A stretch of DNA of 32,343 nt from an uncultured Clostridia bacterium (GCA_947166925.1 CAMVGD010000018.1:1-32343), one strand, 5' to 3'; numbered from the stretch's first letter, positions 14,842 to 25,000 are shown. Notes: generated from the sequence alone by a model not told the origin. Numbers and translations are program-made.

Positions 14842-15315
14842 TCAGAAGCCGATACCGTTCAGGTACCACTTGTCCGCCCTTTTCACGCATTTCAGTACGG
14901 CCGTGGTCTCCTTTCTTTCCTCTCCCGTTCCGTATCCGATCACGGCCGTTACGTGGCAGCGGTCCTGATCCTCGTTGAATTCATAAGCCTTCGCTTTGAT
15001 CGACAGCGAAGAAAAGAACGCGTCCGCTTTCACGCCGAGCTCCCCGAAGTTGTCCAGAAGATCGACGATCCGGTCGAGTACGCCGGACGTGTCCTCAATG
15101 CCCAGCGTATTCATCACGAGCAGGATCGGCTCGCCGACGCTCGGATTGAAGCATTCGACCATTGCCCTGACGTCCAGATTGTGGCATGCGGACTCGAACG
15201 GCGCAAGCAGCTCGCGCTTGATCTTGCTCTTTTCTGTCGCTTCGCATCCGAACATGGACGCCGCGATCAGAAGCGCCAGCAGAATGACCGCAATGCGTCT
15301 TGCCGTTTTTTTCAT
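14842..15315 (-). CDS. Small lipoprotein at the end of the tubulin-like/VWA operon
   Basis: 157 residues. The N-terminal MKKTARRIAVILLALLIAAS signal ends at FGC, predicting lipidation at Cys24. The mature part has a helix pair (LLAPFESACHNLDVRAMVECF) followed by a central helix and C-terminal beta strands with a Trp-Tyr-Leu-Asn end (KWYLNGIGF), a pattern like NTF2/DUF4878-type secreted lipoproteins. It starts at ATG 15315 with AAAGGAGG 9 nt before; the frame is open to 15363 but that part lies in a hairpin. It is 82 bp downstream of the giant membrane gene across a hairpin (15354-15388) and ends just before the operon terminator. It could belong to the system or merely share its terminator. 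Confidence 0.7.
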   Translation of the reverse strand: MKKTARRIAVILLALLIAASMFGCEATEKSKIKRELLAPFESACHNLDVRAMVECFNPSVGEPILLVMNTLGIEDTSGVLDRIVDLLDNFGELGVKADAFFSSLSIKAKAYEFNEDQDRCHVTAVIGYGTGEERKETTAVLKCVKRADKWYLNGIGF

Positions 15316-15353
15316 ACGGATTATCCTCCTTTTATCACAGTTCTGCACAGAAA

Positions 15354-15388
15354 CGCCCCGCATATCCGGGATCCGGGTATGCGGAGCG
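15354..15388 (-). terminator. Hairpin between the giant membrane gene and the lipoprotein
   Basis: CGCCCCGCATA (15354-15364) pairs with TATGCGGAGCG (15378-15388) with one mismatch, and the loop contains a further TCCGG/CCGG palindrome. On the minus strand it is followed by TTTCTG, a poor T tract. It is probably a partial terminator or mRNA-stabilising element. Confidence 0.45.
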
Positions 15389-15396
15389 TCGTTTGG

Positions 15397-18300
15397 TTAC
15401 AGCGGTTGCTTCGGATCGGAGAACGGCGTTTTCTTTCCGTAGATGGAGCCGTTTCTGCTGAGTCCGTAGACCTCGAGGTATTTTGTAAAGCCTCTCCCGT
15501 ATTCGTTATCCATTTTCGGCGTGTTCATTTCTTCGCGCTTTGCGGTCTCCGTCTCGCCGATGAGATACGCATACTGGATTTCGCTCCACATCGCCATGCC
15601 TTCCGTGATCTCCCGCATGTTCTTTTTGCCGTACTTTTCTTCGAGCTGGGCATAGTCCCAATGCAGGTACTGCCAGATATGCGTCAGCTCGTGCGCCATG
15701 ATCATGACCGCCATAAGCCGCGGCGTTCCGTTCGTCATATAAACCAGGTGTTCCTTTTTATTCTTCGTTGCAAAGCCAAGCACCTCGGTGTAATTCTTTC
15801 CGCCGCCCTTCTTCCAAAGGCGCTGCAGCTTCCGGTAATTGACCATCTCGACTCGCATCGGCGTGTCGAGTGTAATGCCGTAGAACAGATGCAGATTGCG
15901 GATCACCTCATGGAACAGCGCAACGAATTCATCCTGTGTTTTGATGGACGTCTTGCCGCAGTTCAGACAGCGTTCTCTGCCGTCGGACAGACGTTCATAT
16001 TCGCTGCCGATCAGCTTCGTGCCGCAGAAGCAGCAACGGCGCACGCCCGTTTGTTCCGGCGCGCTGCCTTCCAGAATCGACGCGATGTCCTTGCCTTTGC
16101 GCGCCTGCTTCAGCGAGCTGTTTCCGACGCCGAGGCTCTGCAGGAATTCGATGGTCCCTTCGACGTCGATGCACTTCGGCATCTCCGTACCGCCGTACAG
16201 AAGATAGTAACGCTCGTGATAGGGCAGCCTTGTAAAGTCGGTTCCGCCTTTGACGACCGATTCCGGTTCAAAGGTCAAGGTATCGTCGTCCGTTCCGAGA
16301 TCGACTTCTTCCTGTGTGCCGGTCGGCGCGGTCTCGCCCGCGCTGCGTCCGTTTATACGCATGCTCACATGCGGATCGGATCCTGCGTCATCCGCCCCGT
16401 CGACAGGTTGTTCGCCGTCCTCCGCAGCAGGAGCGTCGGCGGATTGTTCGCCATTCTCCGCTGCAGACGTGTCGGCGGATTCTGCGCCGTCCTCAACAGC
16501 AGTCGTGTCGGTGGGTTCTGCGCCGTCCTCAACAGCAGTCGTGTCGGTGGATTCTGCGCCGTCCTCGGTCGATTCGGACCCGTTCTGCGTTTCGGTCGTT
16601 CCGGTTTCACCCGGTTCCGTTCCCTCCGCGGGTCCGTTCTCCGGAGACGTCGGCGCTTCCGTGCTCTGCCCGCTGCCGGTATCCGGCTCGCCGGGCTCCT
16701 CCGCCTTGTTCTTCTTCCGCTTGCGGAACAGCTTCTTAAAGAAGTTCCCGATCGCGCTGAAGATCTTTTTGAAGAATGCGCCGATCGCGCCGAAGATCTT
16801 CTTGAAGAACGCGCCGATCCTGCTGAAGAATCCGCGTTTCTTTTTCGGTTCCTCGGGCTCCTCTCCGTTGTCTTCGGGGAACTCCGGCGGCAGCTTCACC
16901 GGCGGATGGAGACTGTTTTCCATCGCTTCCAGATGCCATTCGAGATAATCGCACATGATCGAAAGGATGCGGTTGAGATTTCTTCTGACCGCTTCCAGCA
17001 GACCGATATCCAGCTGGCTGTCCTCGATGATGTAGATGCACTTCTTTTCTTCGCCGATATCCAGAGAGTACGTGAGCGGGATTTCGACTTCTCCCGGGAT
17101 TACGGCGCAGATATAATCCTGATTCTCCGCAAACAGCGTGCGGAAGATCTCGTTGAGCAGGTCCGCGACCGTGATCTGGACCTCCCGGGTCACGCTGTCC
17201 GGCAGATCGATGCGAAGCACCTGCTTGCTGCAGTAGATGCGGTCTGGGATCCCGTTGATGGTCACACGGCGGCCGTGTTCAAAGTCGTTGTAGTTCTGCA
17301 GCTCCCAATAGCCGGTCGTTTGCACGCGCAGATCGGCAAACTGCTTCACGATGCTGATCTCGCCGATCTTGCGGTTGTCGCCCATCATATCGGAATCGCG
17401 GAGCGACGACAGCGTGTATTTGCGTTCCTGCCGGTAGGAGGGTCTGCCGGTGATATGGTCCGCCGCTCTGCGGACAAGGACCTGACCCTGCGCCGTGACG
17501 CGCAGCATCTCGTAGTACTTGCCGTCGAACGTGAAGAACTGACCGGGCAGATATTTCTGGAATACGTGTCCCAGAAGCTCCGTGCCGAGATACAGCGTCT
17601 CACCGTTCTCGTCTTCTGCAATGTATTCCGCGCTTCTGAGCCCGCCGATCACCGCCGCGCCGAACGCCTTGTCCGTAATACTGTACCGGTTCTCCATGCG
17701 GCCGAGCTCGACCGAGTATCTGCGGCGCAGCTCGATGACGTCTGCCGAGAAGGTCTGCTCCCCGCCGTTTGCCCGGACGACAAGCAGTTCTCCGCCTTCC
17801 TCATCGACGGGGATCTCGCCCGACGCGTAGCATGCGCAGAGCTCATGCCACAGACTTCTGACCGGCGTTTCCGTATCCGCGCCGATCAGGAGCAGCTCGC
17901 GCTGCAGCTCTTCCTCCGTGACATACCCGCCGCACATGCGGAAGCAGACGCGCATCACCACGTTGCGCTTCGTATGCGCGTAATCGGCGACGATGTACGG
18001 GATCGCTTTCGGATCGGTGTCGAAGATGCAGTCGTTGTCCGCCATGTAGTCCTTCAGCAGGTATTCGGATGCAATGATGTTGATGAATCCCTGTTTTCTG
18101 GCTCTGGTGGAGAACGTCCGGCGGATCTCGAACATGTTGTGCGATTCGTCTTCAACGGTCATATAATGATCGTCGCTGACCTTTGCGCTCCACATGTTCG
18201 GAGAGGTGCGGAAATACTCGTCGATGCCCTCCTGCACCGCGTTGCGTTCCGCATAGGTTAGCAGCGGATAATAGTACTGCTGCGCGATCCAGCGGATATC

Positions 18301-19959
18301 CCGCACGGGGAACACGTCTCCGCCGTACCAGTCCGCAAACCGTACGCCGTTCTTGACGCCGGCAAAGGACAGCTCCGTTCCGAAGCCGATGTACCGCGAA
18401 ACGCCCTTCAGCATTCTGTGCTGCAGATGCGTCTCGCCCGGCGTCCAGCACATATAGGAGGAAATGCCCGAATGCCGTTTGGTTGCCGACACCTCGGTCA
18501 GATTTGTCATCAGGATGTGCGAAAGCGCGTCGACCAGACCGTCGCAGTTCTTATCCGTCGAGCAGTAGGTGATCTGCTGTCCGCGCATCCGGCAGTAGCG
18601 GACGATGGAATTGAGTCCGACCTGCGCCGTCGTAACGAGCCGCGACGGTTCGATGAGGACCACAAACGATACCTCCGCAAAGAATTCGCGGTTCGCTTCG
18701 TGCAGTTTGAGATCGTGTACGCTGGAGCGCGTGATGACGCCGACGTCAACGTCCTGCGGCGTCTCCTTCAGCACGCCGACGTTCCACAGCGACGGAACGT
18801 TGGTCACCGCAGTCAGTCCGTCCTCGCACCATTGCACGATATCGGCTTCCGTCTTATGTCTGCCGAGAACGATCAGCACCTTTCCGTGCTTCATCAGCGC
18901 TCTGTTCATCGGATAGAACATGTACGGGATCAGATCGTAATAGAACGGGTTGTTGAACAGGATGCTCTTTCCCTCCAGAAGATCCCTTCCGGAGGCGAGA
19001 TAGCTCTGATCGATCTCCATGCCGGCCGTGGCTTTACGATGCATGAAGATGCCGTAAGCCTCCAGCATACGGTCGTCGCCGTTCTCGTAATCGGAAAGCA
19101 GCTCGTCGGCAGACTGCACGCGTTCGCTTCCGCCCGAAACAAGGGTGTCGTCGATCGACAGCTTATCGCCGAACAGGCGCTTCAGCTCGGGGCGCAGAAT
19201 GCGGAAGTCGATGCCCTCGCCCTCCTGCGTTTCTTCCTTTTCATACTCGATCTTGCTCTCGGACCGCGTGAGACCGTCCATGACAAAGCAGATCTCGCCG
19301 ATCAGAATGATCCCGAATACCGGATAAAACGCGCCGGTCAGCCATCCTTTCTGATAGATCATGAATACGCCGGCAACCGCAAGGCAGGAGATCACAAGCG
19401 CCGCGATATACGCCGTTTTCAGGAAGGTGCGCGCCTGTCCGATATGATTCTTGACAAACATCTCGCCCGAGCCCGGATCCTTTTCATAGAACAGCCCGGC
19501 GGCGCGTTCATACAGCTTGTTGCCGCTCTTGCAGATCGGCTTCATGATCGTGATAAGAATCCGCTTCAGGATGATATGCGCGAGCATGATCAGCGCGTTT
19601 GCAAGATAGAACACCGCATAGAAGATGTTGGCGTTTTGGATCGCGTTTGCAAGACCGGCCGACAGCCCGTCGATCCAGGACGCAACAGACGTCAGCCGTC
19701 CGTACAGGATCGTCCTCAGCCATTCCGCCAGCGAATGGATCCATGTCGGGATTGCCCGGATCAGACTCTCCACCAGCGCCGTGATCTTGTCCATCAGAAT
19801 CAGCAGTACGATGCAATAGATCAGCGTGAGGACAGGCATGAAAATCTGCCTGGATCGTTCCGGCTTCTTGAGATTCACCTTCATATTCCACAGCGCAAAC
19901 AGCGCGAACGGTAATATGGGAAGGAGAAATCTGACAGCTGTTAGAATGTTTTTAATCAT
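15397..19959 (-). CDS. Giant membrane protein: TM bundle, helicase-like core, cationic and acidic repeats, zinc ribbon, DA1-like metallopeptidase
   Basis: 1520 residues. Visible parts: about five N-terminal membrane segments (about 8-25, 40-60, 112-133, 185-207, 213-235); a large cytosolic region (about 300-1020) that may be a degenerate SF2 helicase-like core (GKSILFNN at a motif I position, VVLIEPSRL at a motif II position, followed by ITYCSTDKN); a cationic amphipathic segment with repeats of AIGxFFKKxF (about 1036-1083); acidic 12-residue repeats (about 1125-1180); a zinc ribbon (Cys1309/1312 and 1331/1334); and a gluzincin-type site HELTH (1423-1427) with Glu1453 in TEGMAMW, the layout of bacterial DA1-like peptidases. 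The start ATG overlaps the preceding gene by 8 nt. The helicase assignment is uncertain, the metal sites are clear. Confidence 0.8.
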   Translation of the reverse strand: MIKNILTAVRFLLPILPFALFALWNMKVNLKKPERSRQIFMPVLTLIYCIVLLILMDKITALVESLIRAIPTWIHSLAEWLRTILYGRLTSVASWIDGLSAGLANAIQNANIFYAVFYLANALIMLAHIILKRILITIMKPICKSGNKLYERAAGLFYEKDPGSGEMFVKNHIGQARTFLKTAYIAALVISCLAVAGVFMIYQKGWLTGAFYPVFGIILIGEICFVMDGLTRSESKIEYEKEETQEGEGIDFRILRPELKRLFGDKLSIDDTLVSGGSERVQSADELLSDYENGDDRMLEAYGIFMHRKATAGMEIDQSYLASGRDLLEGKSILFNNPFYYDLIPYMFYPMNRALMKHGKVLIVLGRHKTEADIVQWCEDGLTAVTNVPSLWNVGVLKETPQDVDVGVITRSSVHDLKLHEANREFFAEVSFVVLIEPSRLVTTAQVGLNSIVRYCRMRGQQITYCSTDKNCDGLVDALSHILMTNLTEVSATKRHSGISSYMCWTPGETHLQHRMLKGVSRYIGFGTELSFAGVKNGVRFADWYGGDVFPVRDIRWIAQQYYYPLLTYAERNAVQEGIDEYFRTSPNMWSAKVSDDHYMTVEDESHNMFEIRRTFSTRARKQGFINIIASEYLLKDYMADNDCIFDTDPKAIPYIVADYAHTKRNVVMRVCFRMCGGYVTEEELQRELLLIGADTETPVRSLWHELCACYASGEIPVDEEGGELLVVRANGGEQTFSADVIELRRRYSVELGRMENRYSITDKAFGAAVIGGLRSAEYIAEDENGETLYLGTELLGHVFQKYLPGQFFTFDGKYYEMLRVTAQGQVLVRRAADHITGRPSYRQERKYTLSSLRDSDMMGDNRKIGEISIVKQFADLRVQTTGYWELQNYNDFEHGRRVTINGIPDRIYCSKQVLRIDLPDSVTREVQITVADLLNEIFRTLFAENQDYICAVIPGEVEIPLTYSLDIGEEKKCIYIIEDSQLDIGLLEAVRRNLNRILSIMCDYLEWHLEAMENSLHPPVKLPPEFPEDNGEEPEEPKKKRGFFSRIGAFFKKIFGAIGAFFKKIFSAIGNFFKKLFRKRKKNKAEEPGEPDTGSGQSTEAPTSPENGPAEGTEPGETGTTETQNGSESTEDGAESTDTTAVEDGAEPTDTTAVEDGAESADTSAAENGEQSADAPAAEDGEQPVDGADDAGSDPHVSMRINGRSAGETAPTGTQEEVDLGTDDDTLTFEPESVVKGGTDFTRLPYHERYYLLYGGTEMPKCIDVEGTIEFLQSLGVGNSSLKQARKGKDIASILEGSAPEQTGVRRCCFCGTKLIGSEYERLSDGRERCLNCGKTSIKTQDEFVALFHEVIRNLHLFYGITLDTPMRVEMVNYRKLQRLWKKGGGKNYTEVLGFATKNKKEHLVYMTNGTPRLMAVMIMAHELTHIWQYLHWDYAQLEEKYGKKNMREITEGMAMWSEIQYAYLIGETETAKREEMNTPKMDNEYGRGFTKYLEVYGLSRNGSIYGKKTPFSDPKQPL
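16390..16590. repeat. Tandem 36-bp in-frame repeats coding for acidic 12-residue units
   Basis: Nearly identical units begin at 16480, 16516 and 16552 (TTCTGCGCCGTCC...), with more diverged copies toward 16400. They encode TDTTAVEDGAEP, TDTTAVEDGAES, ADTSAAENGEQS, ADAPAAEDGEQP. The near-identity of two copies suggests recent slippage, so copy number may vary among strains. Confidence 0.85.
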
Positions 19960-22009
19960 AGAGTTCTTCCCTCTTTAAGGTGATGCGCTTGACCAGGTTG
20001 ACGGGCGCTGCAGCATAGCAGCCCGGCTGCAGGAATTCGATCCTGCATGCGTCAACGTCCCGGAACGGCAGCGGATAAGGATAATCGACGGGACGCGTGA
20101 AGTCATAATCGTATCCTTTGACCTCCTCGTCGTCGGAAACGCCGTCCAGCGACTCAAATCTGCCAAGCACCTCCATGGTTTCCGCCTGACTGGTGCGGAT
20201 GTCCGCGATATGTTTCTTCAGGATGCGGATCCGGATCGTATCGGGGGACTCGTTTCTGTCCCTGTATTTCAGGACCGAGAACCCGCGCATGATCCTGCAC
20301 ACCGTGGTGAGATACGCAGAGAACTGCGCCATTGCGCCGTTGATCTGGTTTTCGATGTGCTTCATGACCGCGTTGAACCAGAAGATCAGCTTCCGAAGTC
20401 CGCGTCTCAGGAAAAACAGGGTGATGAACAGTACGATCGCCATCAGCAGAAGCGCTGCCCCGATCACGGCAAGCGACGCAAGAACGCTGTTCTTCTCCGC
20501 CATGTTGCCGAACAGCATCGGCAGAAATCCCGCAAGGAATACCAACAGCACGACAACGCCCACAGCGATCGTCGTTTTTTTCGTCATGCGCTTGTCGATC
20601 TTGTTCCTGACCGCCTTGTCGCGTGTTTCGATCTCCTTGTCAAACGTTTCCGTATCAAAGAGATCCACGGTCCTGATCTGCACCAGCCGGACTTCCTCCT
20701 GCGCGATGCTCTCCTCCAGATCCTCGATCTGGAACGAATTCAACGCCAGCGCCTTGTCGCATTCGCCCTGCTTTAAGCGCCGCACGTCGGAAGCCGCCTT
20801 TTTGAGCGCGCGCCGCGGCTGCTTCAGCAGCTTTTTCAGCGTCTGCCGGGATCGATTCAGCTGACCGTTCCAGACTGCGTATTCATCTCTCGGACAGTCT
20901 TCGGAAAGGCTGTACTCCTTTGCGTTCGCATAGAGATCCGCGCTGTTAATATCCGGATCGACGGATACCGGAATGCTGACGTACCCGCTGAAGATCGCTT
21001 CCGCTTCCTTGTCGGTCAGCCGCTCCGGCTGCTTTTCGTTGATCTTCCGGATCGTTTCGTTGATCTGCGCGACCGTTGCGTCGAGCTTTGCGTTGTATCG
21101 CGAGAGCAGACCGCCCAGCGCCGCTTCGTCGTCGTCGCATCCGATCGCATAGACCCGTCTGGGCTTGACCGCGCCCTGCGGCAGATCGTTTTCCGCCAGC
21201 AGCAGCACCGTGTACAGATACCGGATGTAATCGTACGTATAGTTGCGGTGGGTGTGCGGCAGGATGTCGAACACGAAAAACCGCATCCTGTCGAAGTACA
21301 TATTCCTGTCGGCAAAGTCGGAATAGAACAGATCGTTGTGCGGCGTCCATGAGGTTTTGATTTCGTATTCCTCGCCGCTGCACGTACGCTTTGCAACGCA
21401 AAGGATCTCGGCGGGACGCGTAAATCCGATCGTTTCCCCGTTTTTGATCTGTTCGCGCAGCTCAGCTTTTTTCGCGCTCTCCGCAAGGTATTCCGCATAC
21501 TCCGGATCCTCACGCTTCAAATCGTTGATGCCTTCGGACACCAGAGGCGCTTCGCAGAGAAACGTCATCAGCCGCGTCAGCGGATTGCCGGCAGCCTCGG
21601 CGTATGCGTCAAACTTCGCCTTTTGCAGTTCCTCGAGGTAGCGCCTGAGCCCGGCGTCCCTGCGCTTCATTGCAAGCTCCGAAAGCTGCTCCGCTTCCGG
21701 GTCGTCCTCCTCGAACTGCAGATCGCCGTTCAGGTCCTCATCGGCATATGTTTTTTCCGGCTTTCTGTACGTTACGAGATCATATGGGTTTTTCCGGGAA
21801 AGCCCTTCCTCCCCGCACAGCACGAGAGCCCGCCACGCAGCGCGTCTCGATACGGTTTCCTCAAGCGCGGGGACCATTTCCGCAAGTGTTTTCCCCTCCG
21901 GATCCCATGCGCAGAAAGCAAGGTCTTTGCTGATATACGGCTCTAAAAACAGCTTGTATTCTTCAATGCTGTTCAAGACAGTTTCCTGTGCAATTATAAC
22001 GGTAAACAA
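19952..22009 (-). CDS. Two-TM protein of the tubulin-like/VWA operon, unknown family
   Basis: 685 residues. A large N-terminal cytosolic region (1-470) holds mixed alpha/beta sequence, then charged helices likely to be coiled coil (SRQTLKKLLKQPRRALKKAASDVRRLKQGE; IEDLEESIAQEEVRLVQI). Two membrane segments lie at about 480-500 and 510-535 with a short outside loop. The C-terminal 150 residues are cytosolic. I start at TTG 22009: GGAGGTGG lies just before it, and a GC-rich hairpin (22026-22050) sits directly upstream. The open frame extends to a GTG at 22072 through that hairpin but has no ribosome site. It overlaps the next gene by 8 nt. Probably a membrane anchor or adaptor for the tubulin-like protein. 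Confidence 0.7.
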   Translation of the reverse strand: MFTVIIAQETVLNSIEEYKLFLEPYISKDLAFCAWDPEGKTLAEMVPALEETVSRRAAWRALVLCGEEGLSRKNPYDLVTYRKPEKTYADEDLNGDLQFEEDDPEAEQLSELAMKRRDAGLRRYLEELQKAKFDAYAEAAGNPLTRLMTFLCEAPLVSEGINDLKREDPEYAEYLAESAKKAELREQIKNGETIGFTRPAEILCVAKRTCSGEEYEIKTSWTPHNDLFYSDFADRNMYFDRMRFFVFDILPHTHRNYTYDYIRYLYTVLLLAENDLPQGAVKPRRVYAIGCDDDEAALGGLLSRYNAKLDATVAQINETIRKINEKQPERLTDKEAEAIFSGYVSIPVSVDPDINSADLYANAKEYSLSEDCPRDEYAVWNGQLNRSRQTLKKLLKQPRRALKKAASDVRRLKQGECDKALALNSFQIEDLEESIAQEEVRLVQIRTVDLFDTETFDKEIETRDKAVRNKIDKRMTKKTTIAVGVVVLLVFLAGFLPMLFGNMAEKNSVLASLAVIGAALLLMAIVLFITLFFLRRGLRKLIFWFNAVMKHIENQINGAMAQFSAYLTTVCRIMRGFSVLKYRDRNESPDTIRIRILKKHIADIRTSQAETMEVLGRFESLDGVSDDEEVKGYDYDFTRPVDYPYPLPFRDVDACRIEFLQPGCYAAAPVNLVKRITLKREELYD

Positions 22010-22025
22010 AACACCACCTCCGCTC

Positions 22026-22050
22026 CCCCGGTCCGTTGAGCGGACCGGGG
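22026..22050 (-). promoter_or_regulatory. Perfect 10-bp hairpin between the tubulin-like and two-TM genes
   Basis: CCCCGGTCCG (22026-22035) pairs with CGGACCGGGG (22041-22050) over a TTGAG loop. It lies 4 nt upstream of the GGAGGTGG ribosome site of the next gene on the minus strand and has no T tract. It probably acts as a processing, stability or translation-control hairpin setting protein ratios within the operon. Confidence 0.6.
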
Positions 22051-22081
22051 ATATACAGCGTTTGAATTGCACCGGTGCGGC

Positions 22082-25000
22082 TTATCCCTCCGCGCCTGCC
22101 TGCTGATTGCCTGTTTCAGTCTTTTCGACGGTTCTGATCCTTGCGCGCATGGCCTCGAGCTTCTCGTCGAAGTTCTCCGGCTGCGGCTCGGTGCTGAGCT
22201 CGGCTTTGATCTTTCTGTAGATGATATCGAGCACGGGATTGTCGCACGCGTCGAGGTTGTTTCTGAGATTCTCCGTCGTCTCGTAGTGATCCATCATCAG
22301 GTTGAACTGATCGATCAGCTCCGTGCTGAGCACGAATTTCGCGTCGTTCGCATTCTCGAACGTATTGATCTCGTCTCTCAGCGTCTTGATGACCGCGTCG
22401 ACAAGGACCATGATTTCATCGTTGTACCGCTTTGCGTTCGGCAGGGAGTTGTAGTAGTACAGCGGGATCTCGAACAGGCTCGCGACGCCTTCGTGTCCGG
22501 TCCTGCCCTTGCACACCGGCTGGATGGTGAATTCCTTTACGCACCTTGCAAACTCCGTATCGCAGTAGTTTGCGTTGTGATCGCTGTCATTTGTGCGCTT
22601 CTTCTCCGCCGCCTTCTTCACGTCCTCCACGATCGCCGAACTGATATACAGCGAATCGAGGATCTCGAAGAATTCGTCACACATGGTGCCGTTCGAGACC
22701 GTCAGGTTCACAAAGCGCTCGTCCGTGTTCTCATAGCGGTAGACTCTGCGGCCCTGTCCCGCAACCGGCGACACCTTTCTGCTGGTGATCAGGTTATAGA
22801 TGAGACCGTAGACCATCGCCTGATGGATCTTGATCATATGACGATACTGATAGCCGTCGTCGATCTCCGGCATAACGGCGATCGAATCCCAGCGTTTGTC
22901 GATGTGCTTCGAGATGATCGCGTTCTTGGTGGAATCCGGACCGATCATTTCGGAATGCTTCACATACGCGCTGTGATACAGACCCGCGTTCTTTGCGCCG
23001 GTCTCTGTGAGGTTGTCGGGCGCGAACTTCTTCAGCTTGTCCGGTCTGATGTTGTAGATCGCATTGAAGAAGTGCATCTCGTACTTCGAAACGGAATCGG
23101 TCGCCTTCTGCTCCTTGATCTCGATCAGGTCCTTTACGCGGAATGCGCGCATGTCCTCGAGAGACTTGTTGTACGCGCAGCACTCGATCGTTCTCGGCTC
23201 CTCATGCATCATCTTCTGAATGCCCGGCGCGGCAAGGCGCTTGCCTCTTTCGATGACGTTGCAGATGTACGCTTCGCTTTCTTCTGCCGAAATCTTCTTA
23301 TAAAGCTTCTCGTCCTTCGGGAGATCTTTGTTTTCTTCACGCTGTCTGATGTGATCCAGCATCCGCTGTTCCATTGCGATCGCTTCGACGATATTCATAT
23401 CGATGGATCGGCACTGCGATCTGACCTGCTTCAGGAAGTAGCCGATCATGATATCGTCGAAGATATCTACACGTTCATCTGTATCAAGCGTAGCTTCAAG
23501 CCGTGCTCTGCGATTGAACGCAACATTTGCCTTGATCGCGTCGAAGATCGCACCATTCAAATCGGAAACAAGGCTTTCTCCTTCACTGGACTCTCCGATC
23601 GTCGTCATCGTCAGTTCGTCGAGCACTTCTTTACTTGCGCAAACATTGAGCAGCGAATCACCCTTCTGGAATCTGAGATTGTCGACGATATCGCCTCTCC
23701 TGCGCTCCGCAACCTTGACTTTTTCAGGGAATGCTTGGAAGAATTTTTCAAATTCGATGCTGACTTCCTTTACAAAGTCGAAGCCGCGCTCATATGCCGC
23801 CTGCTCGGCAAGCGCTTTCGCCAGTTCTTCAATCGTCTTGAAGTATTGCATAAAGTGACCGTTGAGTCTGTCGAAGGCTTTTTGATCGAAATTACTGGTC
23901 AGGCACGCATTTACAAGTGCATCGATAGTCGTTTCTTTCGCTTTTGTTTTTGCTGCATCGAACTCGTTTGATTTATTGTCAGCATTCTCCGAATACTTTT
24001 CCAGAAGCCTTGTTTTTTCCGAGATCGTACTGGCAACGGCATCTTTCTGATCGAGGAAATATGTATATACCTTGTACAGGAGATAACGGATCGCATTGGG
24101 ATGGCAAATGTCTCCACTGATGCTTTGCAGCACGCTTTCAATCATGTAAGGTTCTTTTACGTTTACGGTCTTGGTCTCGTTTGAGAACAATGCTTCTGCA
24201 ACACTGCGCGCCATTTTTGAGACGGCTCCGAATGTTCCCGTTACTACGTTCTGATAGTTTCTTAACTGATCGAGTTTCGTCTGTACTTCCTTACGAAGAT
24301 TCTCGTCGTGTCTGTAATCTGGTTTGGACTGTACGGTTGCAGCCTCGCGTGCTTCCGAGATCAGCGTGTTCTCGAAAATACAGTCGTGCATGTAATTTGC
24401 CAACGCGAGATAATAGTCGTCCAGTCTGGTTTCTGCATCGCCCAGATATGTATCGAAGATTTCTTTGGTGAACGGATCCGTTTCGCTCTTTCCTTCCATA
24501 GACAGGCAATACTCGACTGCGATTTTCGGCGCGTCTTCACCGACAAGCCCTTTTTTCTTGGCTTCTGCGACCTTGACTTTGAATTCTTGATCGTATTTTG
24601 TCCATTTTGCCGCTTCACCGTCCCCGCCGATGTTGTTCACGGTCCAGTTGTATGCGACATATTCCGCCACATCGTCGTACGGATAACGGAGCACGCTCGC
24701 GCCGATGCCCGCGAAACGGTTGCGGCCGCTGTTTTCCGGCTTGGAGATCTCCTGTACGATATTATCCTCGACGGAGAATGCGCTGCCCATCATCGGTCCG
24801 ACGTTCTGCTCATAGAGCGCCTGCGCCGCCTGCTCCTCGTACTGTCCCTTGTTGACCAGCGTATTGTCCTCGGCGTTCTGACCGTCGAACAGGAAGCACC
24901 AGTCGCAGGGAAGCAGCGCAAGCTTTCTCTGCTCATTGCTTCCGATCACCGGCACCGTGATATGCAGGTCCTTATAGCGTGCAAACGGTCCTTCGATATC

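Noticed and set aside
16390-16590. CRISPR-like 36-bp repeats
   Set aside because: Units are contiguous with no spacers, keep the reading frame and encode an acidic protein repeat.
14821-18261. Plus-strand open frame of 1146 codons opposite the giant membrane gene
   Set aside because: Composition is Arg/His/Leu/Asp-rich with no domain or ribosome site. It is an antisense shadow caused by GC-rich codon use of the real minus-strand gene.
22026-22050. Intrinsic terminator inside the operon
   Set aside because: No T tract follows on either strand and the hairpin abuts a ribosome site; listed as a regulatory hairpin.
22067-23971. Plus-strand open frame of 634 codons opposite the tubulin-like gene
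   Set aside because: No ribosome site or domain; antisense of the C-terminal part of the tubulin-like gene.
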